In this document: positions 21,298-33,111 of the stretch, one piece after another
Position numbering within the stretch: the first letter of the stretch is position 1
How the letters are laid out: each line of letters begins with the position of its first letter
From: Triplophysa rosa
Taxonomy: Eukaryota; Chordata; Actinopteri; Cypriniformes; Nemacheilidae
NCBI RefSeq assembly: GCF_024868665.1
Contig: NC_079901.1
Coordinates: 2,896,673 to 2,960,672 of the forward strand
Length of the DNA stretch: 64,000 nt
Reading direction: 5' to 3'
Program-made: the position numbers and the translations under genes
Notes under the pieces: generated by a model
Database searches by the model: none
What the model saw: only the letters and a program-made list of their open reading frames with translations
Told to the model about the DNA's origin: nothing

Positions 21298-22322
21298 TCA
21301 TAGACTGTCAAAATGAAGTTTGTCTGCATGTGACAATGTGTTTTGTCTGTTGATACAATAAAGGCTGCATGGCATTAACCAATATCAACCAAAGCCTGAT
21401 CCAGTTTGACAGATCCACTGTCCAATCAAACAGTGATGTAAGTCCCACCTTGCCTGCTGAATATTCTGGTTAAGTGAAGACAACTACATTTTAAATGCTG
21501 TTTGAAACCATGGCTTGAATTTCCATGAGGGACTGCACATCATTTTAATTAGTTTTAATAATGCAGGAAGTTCATGCGCAAGTGTATTCGCTTCAGCTAA
21601 AATGAAAACAAAATGAAATCAACATGTTAAATAGTCTGTTTTTATTCTAAAATTCAATTCTACAATCAGCGCTTCACCGGCCATCTCTGACTTTCGCCGA
21701 GCCCTGTCGTGGTCTGCGTTGTTCTTTGTTTCCATAAATGGAACAAAGAACAAAGACATTTATACAGGTTTGGAACAATCTGAGGGTGAGTAAATGATGA
21801 CAGAATTTTCATTTTTGGGCGAACTATCCCTTTAAGCAATAATATAAAGTCTGCTGTATTACATTAATTCCTGTGGGCTGTCTTAGTGATACTTAATAAT
21901 GACGCTCACATGCCTGAAACAAAGGTGTTGACAGTTGAAAGGTCTAGTTTCCAGGTCGTGGACGCTGAATACTGCAACATGTTGAGGCCGATCTGGTGTC
22001 AAAGATAACATCAGATAACAGCTGTGAGCCGAGGACGCCCCTCACCACCCACCCCACATATTACACAGCATGCCTGAGCATTTGCATATGCAGAGACGGT
22101 CATGTTTAACTAGGGTAAATAGGCAAATCAAAGTGGACACTTTGCAAGCTGAGGTCAACACACGATTGAACGATATGTAACTGACGGTTATATGTGTGTG
22201 GTCTCTGTAGTGTTGCTTGCACAGGAAGTGCAGCATACTTAACTAGTTTCTAGTCATACCTTCGCATGGTATGCATGGTTCGAAACAGCCAAACAAAACA
22301 AGAGACACACATGGTGCCCTCG
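21298..22322. other. Mostly unassigned; TTAA MITE fragment at 21765-21834
   Basis: gtttggaacaatctgagggt, then gggcgaactatccctttaa is the right half of the common TTAA-flanked fish MITE, complete at 33269-33477. No exon is recognised elsewhere. Confidence 0.5.
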
Positions 22323-22954
22323 GTGTAGTCCAGTGGTTCTCAAACTTTGTTCACACACACCTTTAAACCAAAAAAAATCTGGCACTGCCCCTTTCAAAAG
22401 AAATTATAAATATGACTGTCCGGTATAAGACCGCCTTTATCGAAATAGTCTTTAATTTTGTGACACTCGCCTAATCTAATAAGGACTGACACAATAGATG
22501 TTAGGGATGATAAGATTCAAAAGTTTAACGATGCAAGAATCAAAGTGAACACTGAATTCAAGTTTCCATTTGCATTGCTATGCATCGTTGCTAACATATT
22601 TGCATCGGTAAAAATCTATTTGTTTATATTTAATTATTAGTATATGCACTATAGTTTTATTATTTTACATGTAGGATGATTTCTCTAAACTGTTTCTCTG
22701 TCATCACTGCTGCTATGCGAATATGATGCATCACAACACTACGAAGACCGAGGCGTGTCCTGACAGTCACACACACGCTGCGTCCGACAGCTATAAACCT
22801 TCGGAGGCTGCATTCCAAGGCAGAAAGGTATCAAGGCACGTCTGAATACAATGTTTGCTTCCTGTCTCCCGAGATACCTTCATCGGATTGATTTTGAAGG
22901 CAGCACAGATGTATCATTTAGCTGTAGCTACTAGCCACTCCACTACCACCTAGC

Positions 22955-23112
22955 ATGATGGCAAGTGAACAAAAGATTACAACTCTTTTCACTCCCAGCT
23001 GGCTAACAGCTCTGCTCGTTCCAAGGCAATAACCGATGCGATCGCCTTTCTACTTGTAAACATATTTAGCGTTACAGAGAACGAGGGCTTCTATACCTCG
23101 TATGGGTCAAGA
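22955..23112 (+). pseudogene. hAT transposase N-terminal fragment
   Basis: Translation reads MMASEQKITTLFTP. After a one-base frame change it reads RSKAITDAIAFLLVNIFSV, then TENEGFY. The pattern KAIT-x-AIA ... SVxENEGF is the segment just after the BED finger in Ac/ZBED1-type transposases. Only about 50 codons survive and the catalytic domain is absent. Confidence 0.65.
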
Positions 23113-23349
23113 CATGTTTGTGAAAGTGCCATGCTTCTAAGTCAGGAAGTACTTCAACTTCACCTTAAAAAAAAACATTACAAAAATTCCTTTTGTATTT
23201 GCGCTTTGGGCATTATTCCAATAGAATTTAATGGTGTTCTATTGGTTCCCACCTGGCAGAAAACATCATACCAATAGAATCCATCACATACCAGTAGACA
23301 CAATTATAGATTCTATTAAAACCAATACAATTCCCATTATAACCATTAA

Positions 23350-23882
23350 AGGTGTCATGAACTGGGCTTTTTTATTATTTTATACTGTTGTCTGAGGTCT
23401 ACTTATGACGTTCGCATGGTTTTTACATTCAAAAACATCAAAATCAATAAGTAATAGGCTATTTTCTAACCTGGTTTTGAGGCCGGCTCAAGAAACGCTC
23501 GGTTTTTATGGGCGGGCCGCATTGAAGGCTTGGAAGTAAACTGGGGCAGTCGTGGCCTAATAGTTAGAGCGTCGGACTCGTGACCAGAAGGTTGCCGGTT
23601 CGATTCCCAGGGCCGGCGGGTAACGACTGAGGTGCCCTTGAGCAAGGCACCCTACCCCCACTTGCTCCCCGGGCGCTGCCCCACTGCTCCGGGTGTACGT
23701 GTGTTCACCACTTGCTGTGCGTGTGTTCACTACTCTCTGGATGGCTTAAAAAGCAGAGGTCATATTTCGGGTATGGGTCACCATATCTGACTAATGGGTC
23801 ACCTTCAGTTCTGACACTTACAGGATGTTCATTTGAATACGATGAGCTTTTATATAACAAAAGCTCTTAATTCATGACACTT
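23350..23882. mobile_element. TTAA-flanked MITE holding a SINE
   Basis: Ends AGGTGTCATGAA and TTCATGACACTT, flanked by TTAA at 23346-23349 and 23883-23886. Kolobok- or piggyBac-like by target site. About 270 bp without the SINE at 23543-23808. Confidence 0.85.
23543..23808 (+). mobile_element. tRNA-derived SINE, HE1/V-SINE type (second copy)
   Basis: Same architecture as 3165-3425: tRNA-like head with ggttcgattcc B box, the actgaggtgcccttgagcaa body, then gggtatgggtcaccatat. Innermost element of the left branch of the stack. Confidence 0.92.
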
Positions 23883-24354
23883 TTAAATCCATAAAATGTT
23901 TTATTGTGTTTTGGGCAGTTTTTCAGCAGGGGTACTGAATGCACACTGAATTGTATAGCATCATATTTTTCTCCATTGCATCGTATTGCATTAGATCGCA
24001 TTGTGTTGTATCAAACCCAATCGAAATCAGATTGCACTGCATCATAATAGGGGTGAATTGTATCACATCGATAGCTGGTTCATATGCATCTTTAATGTGT
24101 CGTATCATTGGCTATGCATCGAGATGTGTATCGCATCGGCCTCAGTTGTGGAGATGTAATGTTTAATAGATGCGTTCAACTTCATGTAAAACATCTGGCC
24201 CACGAGAGCGATTCAGAAGTAGACTGGTACATATGCTTTAATTAACATCATCCCTGCTAAAAGAAACAATAGAACCCCAACAATAACCATAACAGAAATT
24301 CTAATGGTTTCCATTAAAATACCATTATAAACCATTAGCTTTTTCTACTAAAAC

Positions 24355-26125
24355 TAGGGATGTCAGTTTAGACAAATTCCCATAATCGATTTTCATTTAC
24401 ATTAACGTTCAATTAATCGATTACTCGTTAACATTAATACTGAAATATGCCTCTGCAGTGGCATATAGGCATGACAGCGCGCAAAAGCCACGCGAAACGC
24501 CATCTTCCTCACCTGAATAAAAAGGTTTCTGAGTTTAAAAAATTGCCTATTAGCATTGTTAAAATGATTGTGTGTAAAATGATCCGCCTCAGACGTGCAC
24601 TCTGGTAATTGCGTCTGCGTGAGAGAATAGGTTGATTTGTTATTATAAGCGTGTTATTTTCTTTCTAAATGTGCATAGGACACAACGCATGGACACTATC
24701 GACAGTATTACAGAGAATCTGTAGAATTCGAAAAAGGGCATTTTAACTCAAATGTCCATAACGTGTTACAACCTTTACCGGTCCTGAAGTTGAGACTTGT
24801 GTCTCACACTGAGGCATAATTTGCAGGTGGGACGAGTGGGACATGTCGCCACCACTTTTTGCCAAGTCAATTGTGTCCCGAGCACTTATTTGAATAAAAC
24901 TAAGCTTGTGGAACAAACACGCTGTGAACGCGCCGCTTGCACATCCATTGTCCAAGCACAAAAAATGTGTAAACCAATAAAGAAGTGTAATTTTTAATTA
25001 TTTTAGTTATATTTAGTTATTAAATTATTGATTTGACCGACCCCAGCGGGTGGGGGCGGACTTTGTCCCCACCACTTTTGAAAACAAAGTTATGCCACTG
25101 GTCTCACATAAATAACATCATTCTTTGTATTACATGAGCAGAAGCTAAAATAACAGTTAAATGATATGCTAAACCATTTCGAATAAAATAACTGATAAGC
25201 TGTCCACATGCGATCAATGCAAACCTAAAAACCCTGATGGTACTGTACACTTTAGGAATGCCGGTGAGGATTTAATAAACTTGTGACAACATACGTTAGT
25301 ACGTTACCGATAACACTCATTAAAAAATAAAATATATTGCATTTGCATCTATAGCGCTTATTTTGATCTGCAGCTTTAGATCTTTTTTCTTTGACTAAAA
25401 CAAATGCTTAAAGTGTTTCTTCATTATTATTCTTAAAGAAAAACTCAACAATCATAAAATAGCCTAGTATCATTACAAACGCACCTATGGTAAACTTTTA
25501 CTAACAAAGGCGGATGGTATCCAAAGGAAAAACAACATTTTCTTTTGATACCATAGTTATTCATTCATTATTTACTTTTAATTAAACAACATAAAAATAG
25601 TACACTGACAAACTTGCTTATATAAAAACAGAATGTTTATTAACAAAACGAATAAGACTGATAACATTGTACCTGTTTTGTAACGTAAATAAATTCAAAG
25701 ATCTTCGGATTTCCCATTACTTCAACTCAGTTTGTGGTTTATTATTATTTTAAATAAAAATGCAACAATAAAACAAGGACAACGCTACATACATTAAACA
25801 AAGAAATAAAACTTTTATTAATAAAAGCTCTCCTCCGCCTCAATCATCGCACCTCACAACTGCAGCTCCCGCTGACAGACGTGCGCCTCGCAAACTCTTG
25901 CGTCCATTGCTCAAATGAACTTTTTATTTCTATAAAAGAAAAATGCAAAACTAAGGTGTGTCGGTAGCCAAGTAATGTAATAAGTGGATAGCCATTGCGT
26001 TTTTCCATGAGTCTGCTGTTATGCGCATAAGCCACACGCACGTGCATGACTTTGAACTCGATCAACATTTCGAGTAAACTGTTATCGACAATTAATCGAT
26101 CGTCGATTAATCACTAACATCCCTA
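24355..26125. mobile_element. hAT element, 1.77 kb, with nested hAT
   Basis: Ends TAGGGATGTCAGTTTAG and CACTAACATCCCTA. Subterminal attaatcga motifs on both sides. Duplications actaaaac (24347-24354) and attaaaac (26126-26133), 7 of 8 identical. No transposase motif. Confidence 0.85.
24809..25100. mobile_element. Short hAT MITE, 292 bp
   Basis: Left end ctgaggcataatttg, right end caaagttatgccactg. Perfect 8-bp duplication gtctcaca at 24801-24808 and 25101-25108. Innermost element of the right branch of the stack. Confidence 0.82.
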
Positions 26126-26529
26126 ATTAAAACCATTACAAAATTCCTTTTTGTAGTGTGTTTTGGGCATCATTACATTCCATTTAACATCCCACCAACA
26201 GAATCTATCACATACCAGTAGAACTATTACAGTTTCCATTAAAACCAATTCAAATCCCTTTAAAAGCCATTGAAACCATTATAACTTCTTAAATGGTATT
26301 GTTTTTTTCAGCAGGGACGTAACTTTGATGTCATATGCTGAACTTTGCCGCATAAAACTGAGGGAAAGATTATATGTGATTTCTTGCAATGTGCAATGCA
26401 ATATGCAACTATGTATGAAGTACAGTTCAAACAAAATTTGAGTGCTTTGTCTGACTGTGTTGTCACAGCAGTACCTGTGCACTCCCCCAGCGGCCATGCC
26501 CCACAATTTAAGGAACCACTGTTGTAGTC

Positions 26530-26920
26530 AGACACAGCCATCCCCAGAGGGCGCTACCTTACATTAGCATGACACAACAGAGAAGCATGTGTGATGAGTA
26601 GGGGCTTATATACAGAGTAAAAGCTGTACATAACAGCTGATGGTTGGATGTGTAATAGCAAAACATGCTGATCTAATCTATTCACTTAACGTAGAGATCA
26701 ATATCAAAAGCAAAAGACGTAAAGACAAGCGGAAGTCTGCCAGAAGTATGCTGAAAGTGCCTTGCGGTCAGCAAAAGCCAGCAAGATTGAGGTGTGAAAC
26801 AGACATAACAGCGTTTCCATTGCAGATGACTCATTTGCTTTTTTTAGTTAACTGATGGTAATGTTTAGTGACTAACAGATGTTTTTTAAAAAAAAAAGCT
26901 TATTATATTAAATTGCCCAC
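26530..26920. other. No feature recognised
   Basis: No element end, array or convincing exon. Confidence 0.5.
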
Positions 26921-27350
26921 TTAAACAACTTCAATGTAGTCTCTTAACCGCATTAGTAGCTTGTTGATTGGTAGATTAGTTTTAAAGAAGCTTCCTAAAC
27001 CAAGACATGCTACATGCACAGATATACAAGGGCTTAGGTGCTCAGAGATAACAAGACAGAAGTGACAGACCTCTTTTGGGTCCATACTGATAAAGGCCAA
27101 GCGCTCCATGAACAGAGGAGTGAGAGTGGGTGAGGGAGGAGACGAGGGTTCAAGAGGGCTGTGGGAGGGGGTGTCTGTGAGCTCTTCAGTGGGGGTTGGC
27201 TCTCAGTAACGGCCCACAACAGACAGGTGCTTTACATGTTGACACAGCTGCTCAGCCACTTCCTGTTGATCTCTCTCCACATGAGCGCTCACCGACAAGT
27301 GCGAGGGCCCCGTGCAGACAGCCAATAAGAAGGTTAATTCCAAATATTAG
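26921..27350 (-). other. Candidate host exon(s), minus strand
   Basis: One minus-strand frame is open from about 27350 to a TGA at 27203-27205, and again to 26921. The parts read GPSHLSVSAHVERDQQEV and PLFMERLAFISMDPKEV, with a Pro/Ser-rich linker. Composition is less AT-rich than the surroundings and a possible donor (gag/gtctgt) follows DPKE. No family recognised. The in-frame TGA means it is either two exons, a pseudogene or chance. Confidence 0.2.
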
Positions 27351-28600
27351 AGAAAATCTGTTGTAAATGGGAGGAAATATACCTTGCCAAAAACTTGACA
27401 GTACTAAGAGTGCTCACGAGAGTCTACCGTACCGAGCAGAAGCGCTGTTTGTTGTATGCCTTCTCACGCAGTCATCAGAGTCAAGTCACAACTTTCATAA
27501 GTAGTCAAATGTAGGTTTAGAGAAGGCAAATGTGCCGTGCCTCCTCCGGCTTTGGGCTATGGAAATGCATGCAAACGCAGGGGTGTGATAGAGCCCACAA
27601 TAATGGAAGGCTTTTCAAGGATTTGGTTGTGACGAGGACATGCAAAACTGGGTCAGCCTTTTCTTTAGGCACTGAATGTAAACACCAGAGATTACAGCGG
27701 CAGGCATAATTACTTTTACAAGATCCACAGCTGATTTATACCGCAGACAAACTGTCACCACGTTCACCAGTTGAAAAGCGGCATTACCACAACACGCAGC
27801 ATTTGTCCGCCACGCATCAGAACAAACATTTAGAAGGAATGGATAAATACAACCATGTATTGCTAAAACATTTTACAAGCCTTTTAGAAATACAAAAAAG
27901 CACTACAAAAGAAAAAGAAACCAGGGAAATGAAGCATCACATTAAAACCATCATGATGTTCATTTACATGTGTCATAGGAATGGCAGCACTGCATATGAT
28001 AGTGTACAAAACACACACACAAATATACACGCACGCACACACACACCCCTGTATAATGTTACATATGTTGTGTTTATATTAGAAAATTCAAGTTCAATAA
28101 TGTCTTCACTGTTTAAACATTTTACCTAAGGAATAACACATTGTTTTTATACAGATCTGTCTAAAACCCTCTTATCAGTTCTTGCCATAATATCACAAAA
28201 CTGCTATCCCTTCATAGGGCACCACATCGCCTGTGAATTATGAAACTTAATAAGCTCGTTAATGTTATGATAATGGAAAACATGTGTCTCTAACTCCCCC
28301 ATGTGATCTCCCACCTCAGACAGCAAAACCTTTGGCCTTATCAGAAGCATCATCACTCTGACCGCCCCAAATGCTGCTGCCTACTTAGGGAGCTCACTAG
28401 GGTATTGAACCATGGTCCTGATTATGTCTATAATAATCGCTGCTTTAGTACATATGGTCATATTAAGAGGGGCATAAAGCTCACCAGACCATACTCCTAC
28501 CCCTGAGAAGATGAAATGTTTATTTTTTATTTAAACCCGTAACTAAAGCAAACCGACAAAGCCTCAATTCACACACAATACACGCACACGCGCTCGCTCT
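27351..28600. other. Unassigned; (AC)n near 28011-28045
   Basis: No terminal repeats or recognised domains. A 108-codon ORF at 27803-28129 crosses the AC tract and is Lys/Thr-rich without motif. Confidence 0.5.
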
Positions 28601-28611
28601 GTACTGCGACG

Positions 28612-28640
<29 letters not shown>
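28612..28640. repeat. (CT)n microsatellite
   Basis: About 14 CT units. Confidence 0.95.
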
Positions 28641-28645
<5 letters not shown>

Positions 28646-28675
28646 CACTCCACTATCACCATTTAAAGCTCTGTA

Positions 28676-28990
28676 TTAAATAAACGTTCGTTTTCTCACC
28701 TGTAAAGATAGTACAATCCTATTTTCGTCTAATAAATCGAAGGTAGACGCGTTTATCCATTGTATCACTGCGCTCGGCGGTACATTGTTGACACGCTCGT
28801 CGACTGCAAGCCGAGCGGAGCCGGTGAGAGGAGGAGCTTCCTGTCTTAGGTGGGCGGACTCTGTTCGAGAAGCTTCCCGCCTCCGGTGAGCAAAGCAACC
28901 AATCCTACTACGGTGAGGGTTTTGCTTGTATATTAAGTAGGGTGCGCGACTGGTGCGGAGCACGTCAGAGTAGCTATAATAATATTCATA
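28676..28990 (-). promoter_or_regulatory. CpG-bearing segment: candidate promoter and first exon
   Basis: About 28740-28990 is locally GC/CpG-richer than its surroundings. On the plus strand it has a CCAAT box (aaccaatcc, about 28898) and a TATA-like tatatta (about 28931). On the minus strand a 95-codon ORF from 28963 runs to a strong 5' splice-site match, ttacag/gtgaga (about 28699); the last in-frame residues before the donor are NRIVLSLQ. Either a minus-strand first exon or a plus-strand promoter could explain this. No homology recognised. Confidence 0.3.
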
Positions 28991-29060
28991 AACTAGATTT
29001 CACTGCATCGTGAGGAGGAGTGGCGACTAAGCACCTGCTCTACATTGAGGATTCGGCATT

Positions 29061-29065
<5 letters not shown>

Positions 29066-29108
<43 letters not shown>
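29066..29108. repeat. (CT)n microsatellite
   Basis: About 21 CT units directly before a LINE remnant. Confidence 0.95.
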
Positions 29109-29111
<3 letters not shown>

Positions 29112-29745
29112 CAACTTTTTAAATTTTGAGGCAAAAGATAAAAGACATTTAATAAAAGACATACAATAAGTACAATCATTAGAGTAAAATTAAAATAAGG
29201 TGCTAAGGAAGAGATCCAATATAGAATGAAACATAAAATAAAGTATACAGTTATGTGTGCAGCTGATACATCAATGTAGCAGCAGCTGACATGTCTCTTC
29301 TCTCCCAGTAACATCTGCATTTGCTCTGTTTCTGAACACCTATCAAACTCTGGCATGAGCTTTGACATTTTGTGAAAGTGTTTAACAATATCATAGATTA
29401 TACACCAAACTGTAACTGGAATATCTGTTTGGGTGAATTTGCCTTTGATGGCGTAAAACACTCATCTAGCTTTCTCTTTCATTGCATTCACTGCCAGACC
29501 AAAACCTCCTGACGCGCTGATGTTTAGTATTGTTAGCCCAGTTTTGACAGTATTTCTCCAGCAGATGTAGGTGTTGCTGTAGACCTTTGGCGGTATCTGA
29601 CAGCAGCACCAGATCATCAGCATACAAGACATTTCACCTCGGAGTTGTTTAACGTGAGACCGGCTGTTGCAGGTTGTTCCAGTAACACGGCTAACTCATT
29701 TACTGTATATACAAGTTAAACAGAGTTGGACTCAAGTCATTTTTT
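29109..29745 (-). pseudogene. LINE reverse transcriptase remnant
   Basis: Reverse-strand translation around 29520-29640 reads VLYADDLVLLSDTAKGLQQH, then LLEKYCQNWA, the YADD catalytic box and following helix of a non-LTR reverse transcriptase. Upstream (29640-29745) LSPTLFNLYI-like sequence precedes it with stops. A 116-codon ORF at 29111-29461 (-) probably belongs to the same ORF2 C-terminus. L1/Tx1-like flavour, clade uncertain. Dead copy. Confidence 0.7.
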
Positions 29746-31506
29746 GTGAATATAATAAAAAATCAATATTACAAGTAAATACACAAATCAATATTTTCAG
29801 ATTTTTTAAGATATTACTGATTAGACTGCTTTAAAAATAATGTAAAATAAATTTTCACGACTCGAAGATATGACATCTTTGTGCAGCGACTGGCTCGCCG
29901 CTAGTTATCACTACAGCGCACACCTGCACGTGAAATCCGCAACTGCAAAGATGGATAAATTTGTAATTCGCAAATCTAAAAATGTTGAGGAAATTGTGTA
30001 CACATTGCCTGAGTCATCAGAACTGGGTACTTCGACTAAGCACAAGAGCAAGACCCCGTCAGGCCAAAGTAAGAAACGTAGGAAATATCAAGAAGAATTC
30101 ATAAAGTATGGATTCACTTGCTCTACTGTCAGAAACGTAGATTATTCTCAATGTGTAATCTGTTCAGAAGTGCTTGCCCATGAAAGTATGAAGCCAAGCA
30201 AAATGCAAAGACATTTGGAGACAAAACATCCTTCTTTTATTGAAAAGCCTATAGACTTTTTTTCGCTGAAAAGAAAAGGAATTACAGGGTCAAAAAGACA
30301 TGATGGCACAACAAGCCAAAATTAATTCTAATGCTCTGGCAGCGTCATATAAGGTGGCGTACTTAATCACGCAGACCAAAAAGCCACACAATTGGGGAAA
30401 CCCTGATAAAGCTCGCTGCTGTGGCCATGTGTCGGGCCATGAATGGTGAGAAAATAGCAAATGAGCTTATGACTGTTCCATTGTCGATGACACAGTCGCT
30501 CGCCGTGTACATGATATCGCAAATGACATTAAGAGTCAATTGATTGAAAGAATAATCGGAAATAAATATTCGCTACAGTTTGATGAATCTGCTGATGTGT
30601 CTAATTCTGCTCAGTTGCTGGCGTTCATCAGATACACATTTGACAAAAAACTATATGAGGATGTGCTCTTCTGCTCCGCACTCGAGGGGACTTGTACAGG
30701 CAGCGACATGTTCACCAAACTGGACACCAAAATAAAAGAGATGGGACTTTCATAGGATAATTGTGTTGGTGTATGTACTGATGGTGCTGGTGCAAAAACA
30801 AGGGACTCAAGGCAAAGGTTTTAGAAGTGGCTCCTCACGTGAAGTTTACACACTGCATCATACACCGCGAGTCTCTTGCTAGCAAAACACTTGATTCAGA
30901 ACTTAACAATGTTTTGAAATGTGCAATTAAAATCGTAAATCACATTAAATCTCATCCAGTAAACAGCAGACTACTAGCCACACTTTGCAACGAGATGGGC
31001 TCACAGCATGAAGCATTGCTGTTTCACACCGAAGTCCGGTGGATATAACGAGAGAAGGCAGTTCAAGGCACTCGGTCGTCTTTTTGAACTGCGCGAAGAA
31101 GTGCACTCAATTTTGAAAGACTTGAAATTGGAATTCGGCCACTGCCTGACAGATCCAGCTTGGTTGTCAAAATTTGCGTATTTGGCATGTTTTCAAAAAG
31201 CTCAAAATGCTTAATCTATCATTACAAGGCCCAAACACAAATATTCTGACAATGAATGACAAAGTTGCCACATTTATGAAAAAGCTGGAAAGATGGGCAG
31301 AGCGAGTTGAACAAGGTAATGTGGAGATGTTTCCTAAGCTTGAGGAGCATCTGGAGGAGAGTGGACTGAGTCGCAGCAGCCTGAAAGAACACATCACTAG
31401 TCATCTCCACAGCCTTTTGGAACAATTCAAGACGTACTTCCCAAAAAAGATGCAACTAGAACTGTATGACTGGATACGACAACCATTTTCTGAATCAAGG
31501 ACTCAT

Positions 31507-32611
31507 TGTCACGGAACGCTGGGGAAACATGGACAGAGGACCCAAGTGCAGACAGCGGGTAAGGGGTTAACAAATCAGGTGTAGGGCATGAAATCATAAC
31601 GAGCACTAACGAGGAAACAAGAGGGAAGGAACAAAGACGAGACCGAAGCGAGCATATGGAAGGCCAAAAGGGCCAGATTGCCTCTCTCCACATAAAACAT
31701 GAGGTTCTGCCATGGCTCAACTGGGCAGCGCCCTCTGGCGGCTTGGCAGGACTGGATGGCCGGCTGCACCGGACTGGATGCCTGGCTGCACCGGACTGGA
31801 TGCCGGCTGGGATGCCAGCGGGGATCTGTGGCGGGAACGGGACACCGGCGGCCTCGACCCTGGAGGGGAACCCGACGATCTCGACCCTGGAGGGGAACCC
31901 GACGACCTCGACCCCAGAAGGGAGCCTGGCGGCCTCGACCACGGACGGGAACCAGACGGCCTCGACCCTGGAAGGGAGCCCGACGGCCCCGACCCTGGAA
32001 GGGAGTCCGGCGGCTTCGACCCCTCCCGCTACAATCCCTCTGTCTGCTGGGTCCTATACTGGTCGGTTCATTCTGTCACGGAATGCTGGGGGAAACATGG
32101 AAAGAGGACCCAAGTGCAGACAGCGGGTAAGGGGTTAGCAAACAGACTTTAATTATAAAATACAAAACATGAAACAAAAACCCACGACGGGGTAACACAA
32201 CAAAACAGCAAGGGTAATAACAAGAGGTAAACAGGAACATAGACTAACTACACTAAACTAGACAAGACTAAGTACAATACTAGACATAAACTACAACTAA
32301 CTAAACTGGACAACACAGCAATACAGACAGGGAGAGTGACGACGGGCAAACAAGGCAAAATAATCCAGCACAAGACAGAAGACACAAGGGCATTAAATAG
32401 GAAACTAAATCAAGAGGGGAACAGGTGTAGGGCATGAAATCATAACGAGCACTAACGAGGAAACAAGAGGGCAGGAACAAAGAGGAGACCGGAGAGAGCA
32501 TATGGAAGGCCAACAGGGCCAGAATGTCTCTCTCCACATAAAACATGAGGTTCTGCAATGGCTCTGCCTCCCTTGTCATGTATTTCTTGGTCTTGAGGCA
32601 GAACCATGACA
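31507..32611 (-). mobile_element. Non-autonomous LTR element with minisatellite
   Basis: Two LTRs in reverse orientation (31507 to about 31717, and 32074-32611) flank about 355 bp of GC-rich repeats. Perfect 5-bp duplication ctcat at 31502-31506 and 32612-32616. The left LTR lacks about 285 internal bp and its terminal end. No Gag, Pol or zinc knuckle seen. Confidence 0.88.
31755..32030 (-). repeat. Minisatellite inside the LTR element
   Basis: Two unit types: about 21 bp (gcaccggactggatgcctgg) at 31755-31815, and 30 bp (ctcgaccctggaggggaacc plus about 10 bp) from 31845 to about 32025, six copies. The 21-bp unit in reverse shares the tccagtccggtgcagccgg core of the 18.2-kb array. Confidence 0.88.
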
Positions 32612-33029
32612 CTCATCTCCCCACAAATCTGGAAGATGCTTTGCTGGAGCTGTTCAGTGATCGAACATTAAAAACTTTATTTTCCAGTTCCACACTGTCC
32701 GAATTTTGGATCGCAGTAGCAGACGAATACACAGAGTTTTTACAGTGCGGCAATGGATGTACTGCTTCCATTTGGAACTACATATTTGTGCGAGCAGTCT
32801 TTTTCCGCTGTTACATATATAAAAAACAAATACCGATCACGTCTTGATGTTGAAGATGATCTGCGAGTAGCGGTAACACCAAAAGGCCACGGATAAAGCT
32901 TTTGAGTGGCCAAAAACAAGTACACTCATCCCAATGAAAGGTAAGCCCAAATTAAGTAAAGAAGTAGAAGTAAATATAGCTAAAATATTGTAAACCTCTT
33001 CAAATAAGTAAGTTTGTTTATTGTTTGTG

Positions 33030-33111
33030 TATGCTTTGGTAGTGGGGGTCGTGAGTTCTTATCGATCTTACATTAGGGGTCGCTGGCTTAAAAGTTTGAG
33101 AACCACTGTTC
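33030..33111 (+). repeat. hAT right terminus, end of the BED transposon
   Basis: gggggtcgtgagttcttatc, then aagtttgagaaccactg is the Charlie/Buster-type hAT end and lies 135-215 bp after the transposase stop. The matching left end is not seen before 29870, so the 5' side is truncated. Confidence 0.65.

Larger units (their letters stand above)
23168..23931. mobile_element. MITE with CCCTGCTGAAA ends, copy A, interrupted
   Basis: Contains family sequence (ccaatagaatccatcacata, accagtagacacaattatag) and right end tttttcagcaggg. The left end is lost. Interrupted at 23350-23882 by a TTAA element. Same family as 24252-26316 and 44628-44890. Confidence 0.7.
22501..24164 (+). mobile_element. Ac-type hAT remnant
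   Basis: Begins ttagggatgataagattc. The right portion is the atcgcatcg/gtatc-rich sequence common in fish hATs. The 8-mer aatagatg directly precedes the left end (22493-22500) and recurs at 24165-24172. The right end lacks a clear inverted terminus, so the boundary is tentative. A transposase fragment inside supports the class. Confidence 0.45.
24252..26316. mobile_element. MITE with CCCTGCTGAAA ends, copy B, interrupted by a hAT
   Basis: Left end ccctgctaaaagaaac, right end gtttttttcagcaggg. The two halves, once the 24355-26125 hAT is removed, match copy C (attaaaaccattacaaaatt, ttttgtagtgtgttttgggc). No clear target duplication was found. Confidence 0.75.
22331..26521. mobile_element. hAT (Charlie-like) shell of a nested stack
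   Basis: Left end CAGTGGTTCTCAAACTTTG; right end reverse complement CAGTGGTTCCTTAAATTGTG. Flanks gtgtagtc (22323-22330) and ttgtagtc (26522-26529) match at 7 of 8 bases. Interior is filled by at least six later elements; the original piece is under 1 kb. Right terminus is eroded, hence moderate confidence. Confidence 0.6.
29951..32896 (+). pseudogene. BED-finger hAT transposase (ZBED5/FAM200-like), interrupted
   Basis: From ATG 29951 (MDKFVIRKSK) the first 125 codons hold a BED-type finger: CVICSEVL, then RHLETKH. Catalytic-domain pieces follow in shifting frames: LQFDESADVSN (30560s), GVCTDGAGA (30770s), CIIHRESLASK (30840s), LLFHTEVRW (31018), LFELREEVH (31080). The C-terminal dimerisation segment reads TTYLCEQSFSAV, then YRSRLDVEDDLRVAV to a stop at 32894-32896. 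At least five frameshifts or stops. A 1.1-kb LTR element sits at 31507-32611; without it the frame runs straight through. Such genes encode cut-and-paste transposases and several relatives were domesticated, but this copy is inactivated. Confidence 0.88.

Noticed and set aside
27803..28129. 108-codon ORF
   Set aside because: Runs through an (AC)n tract and shows no motif.
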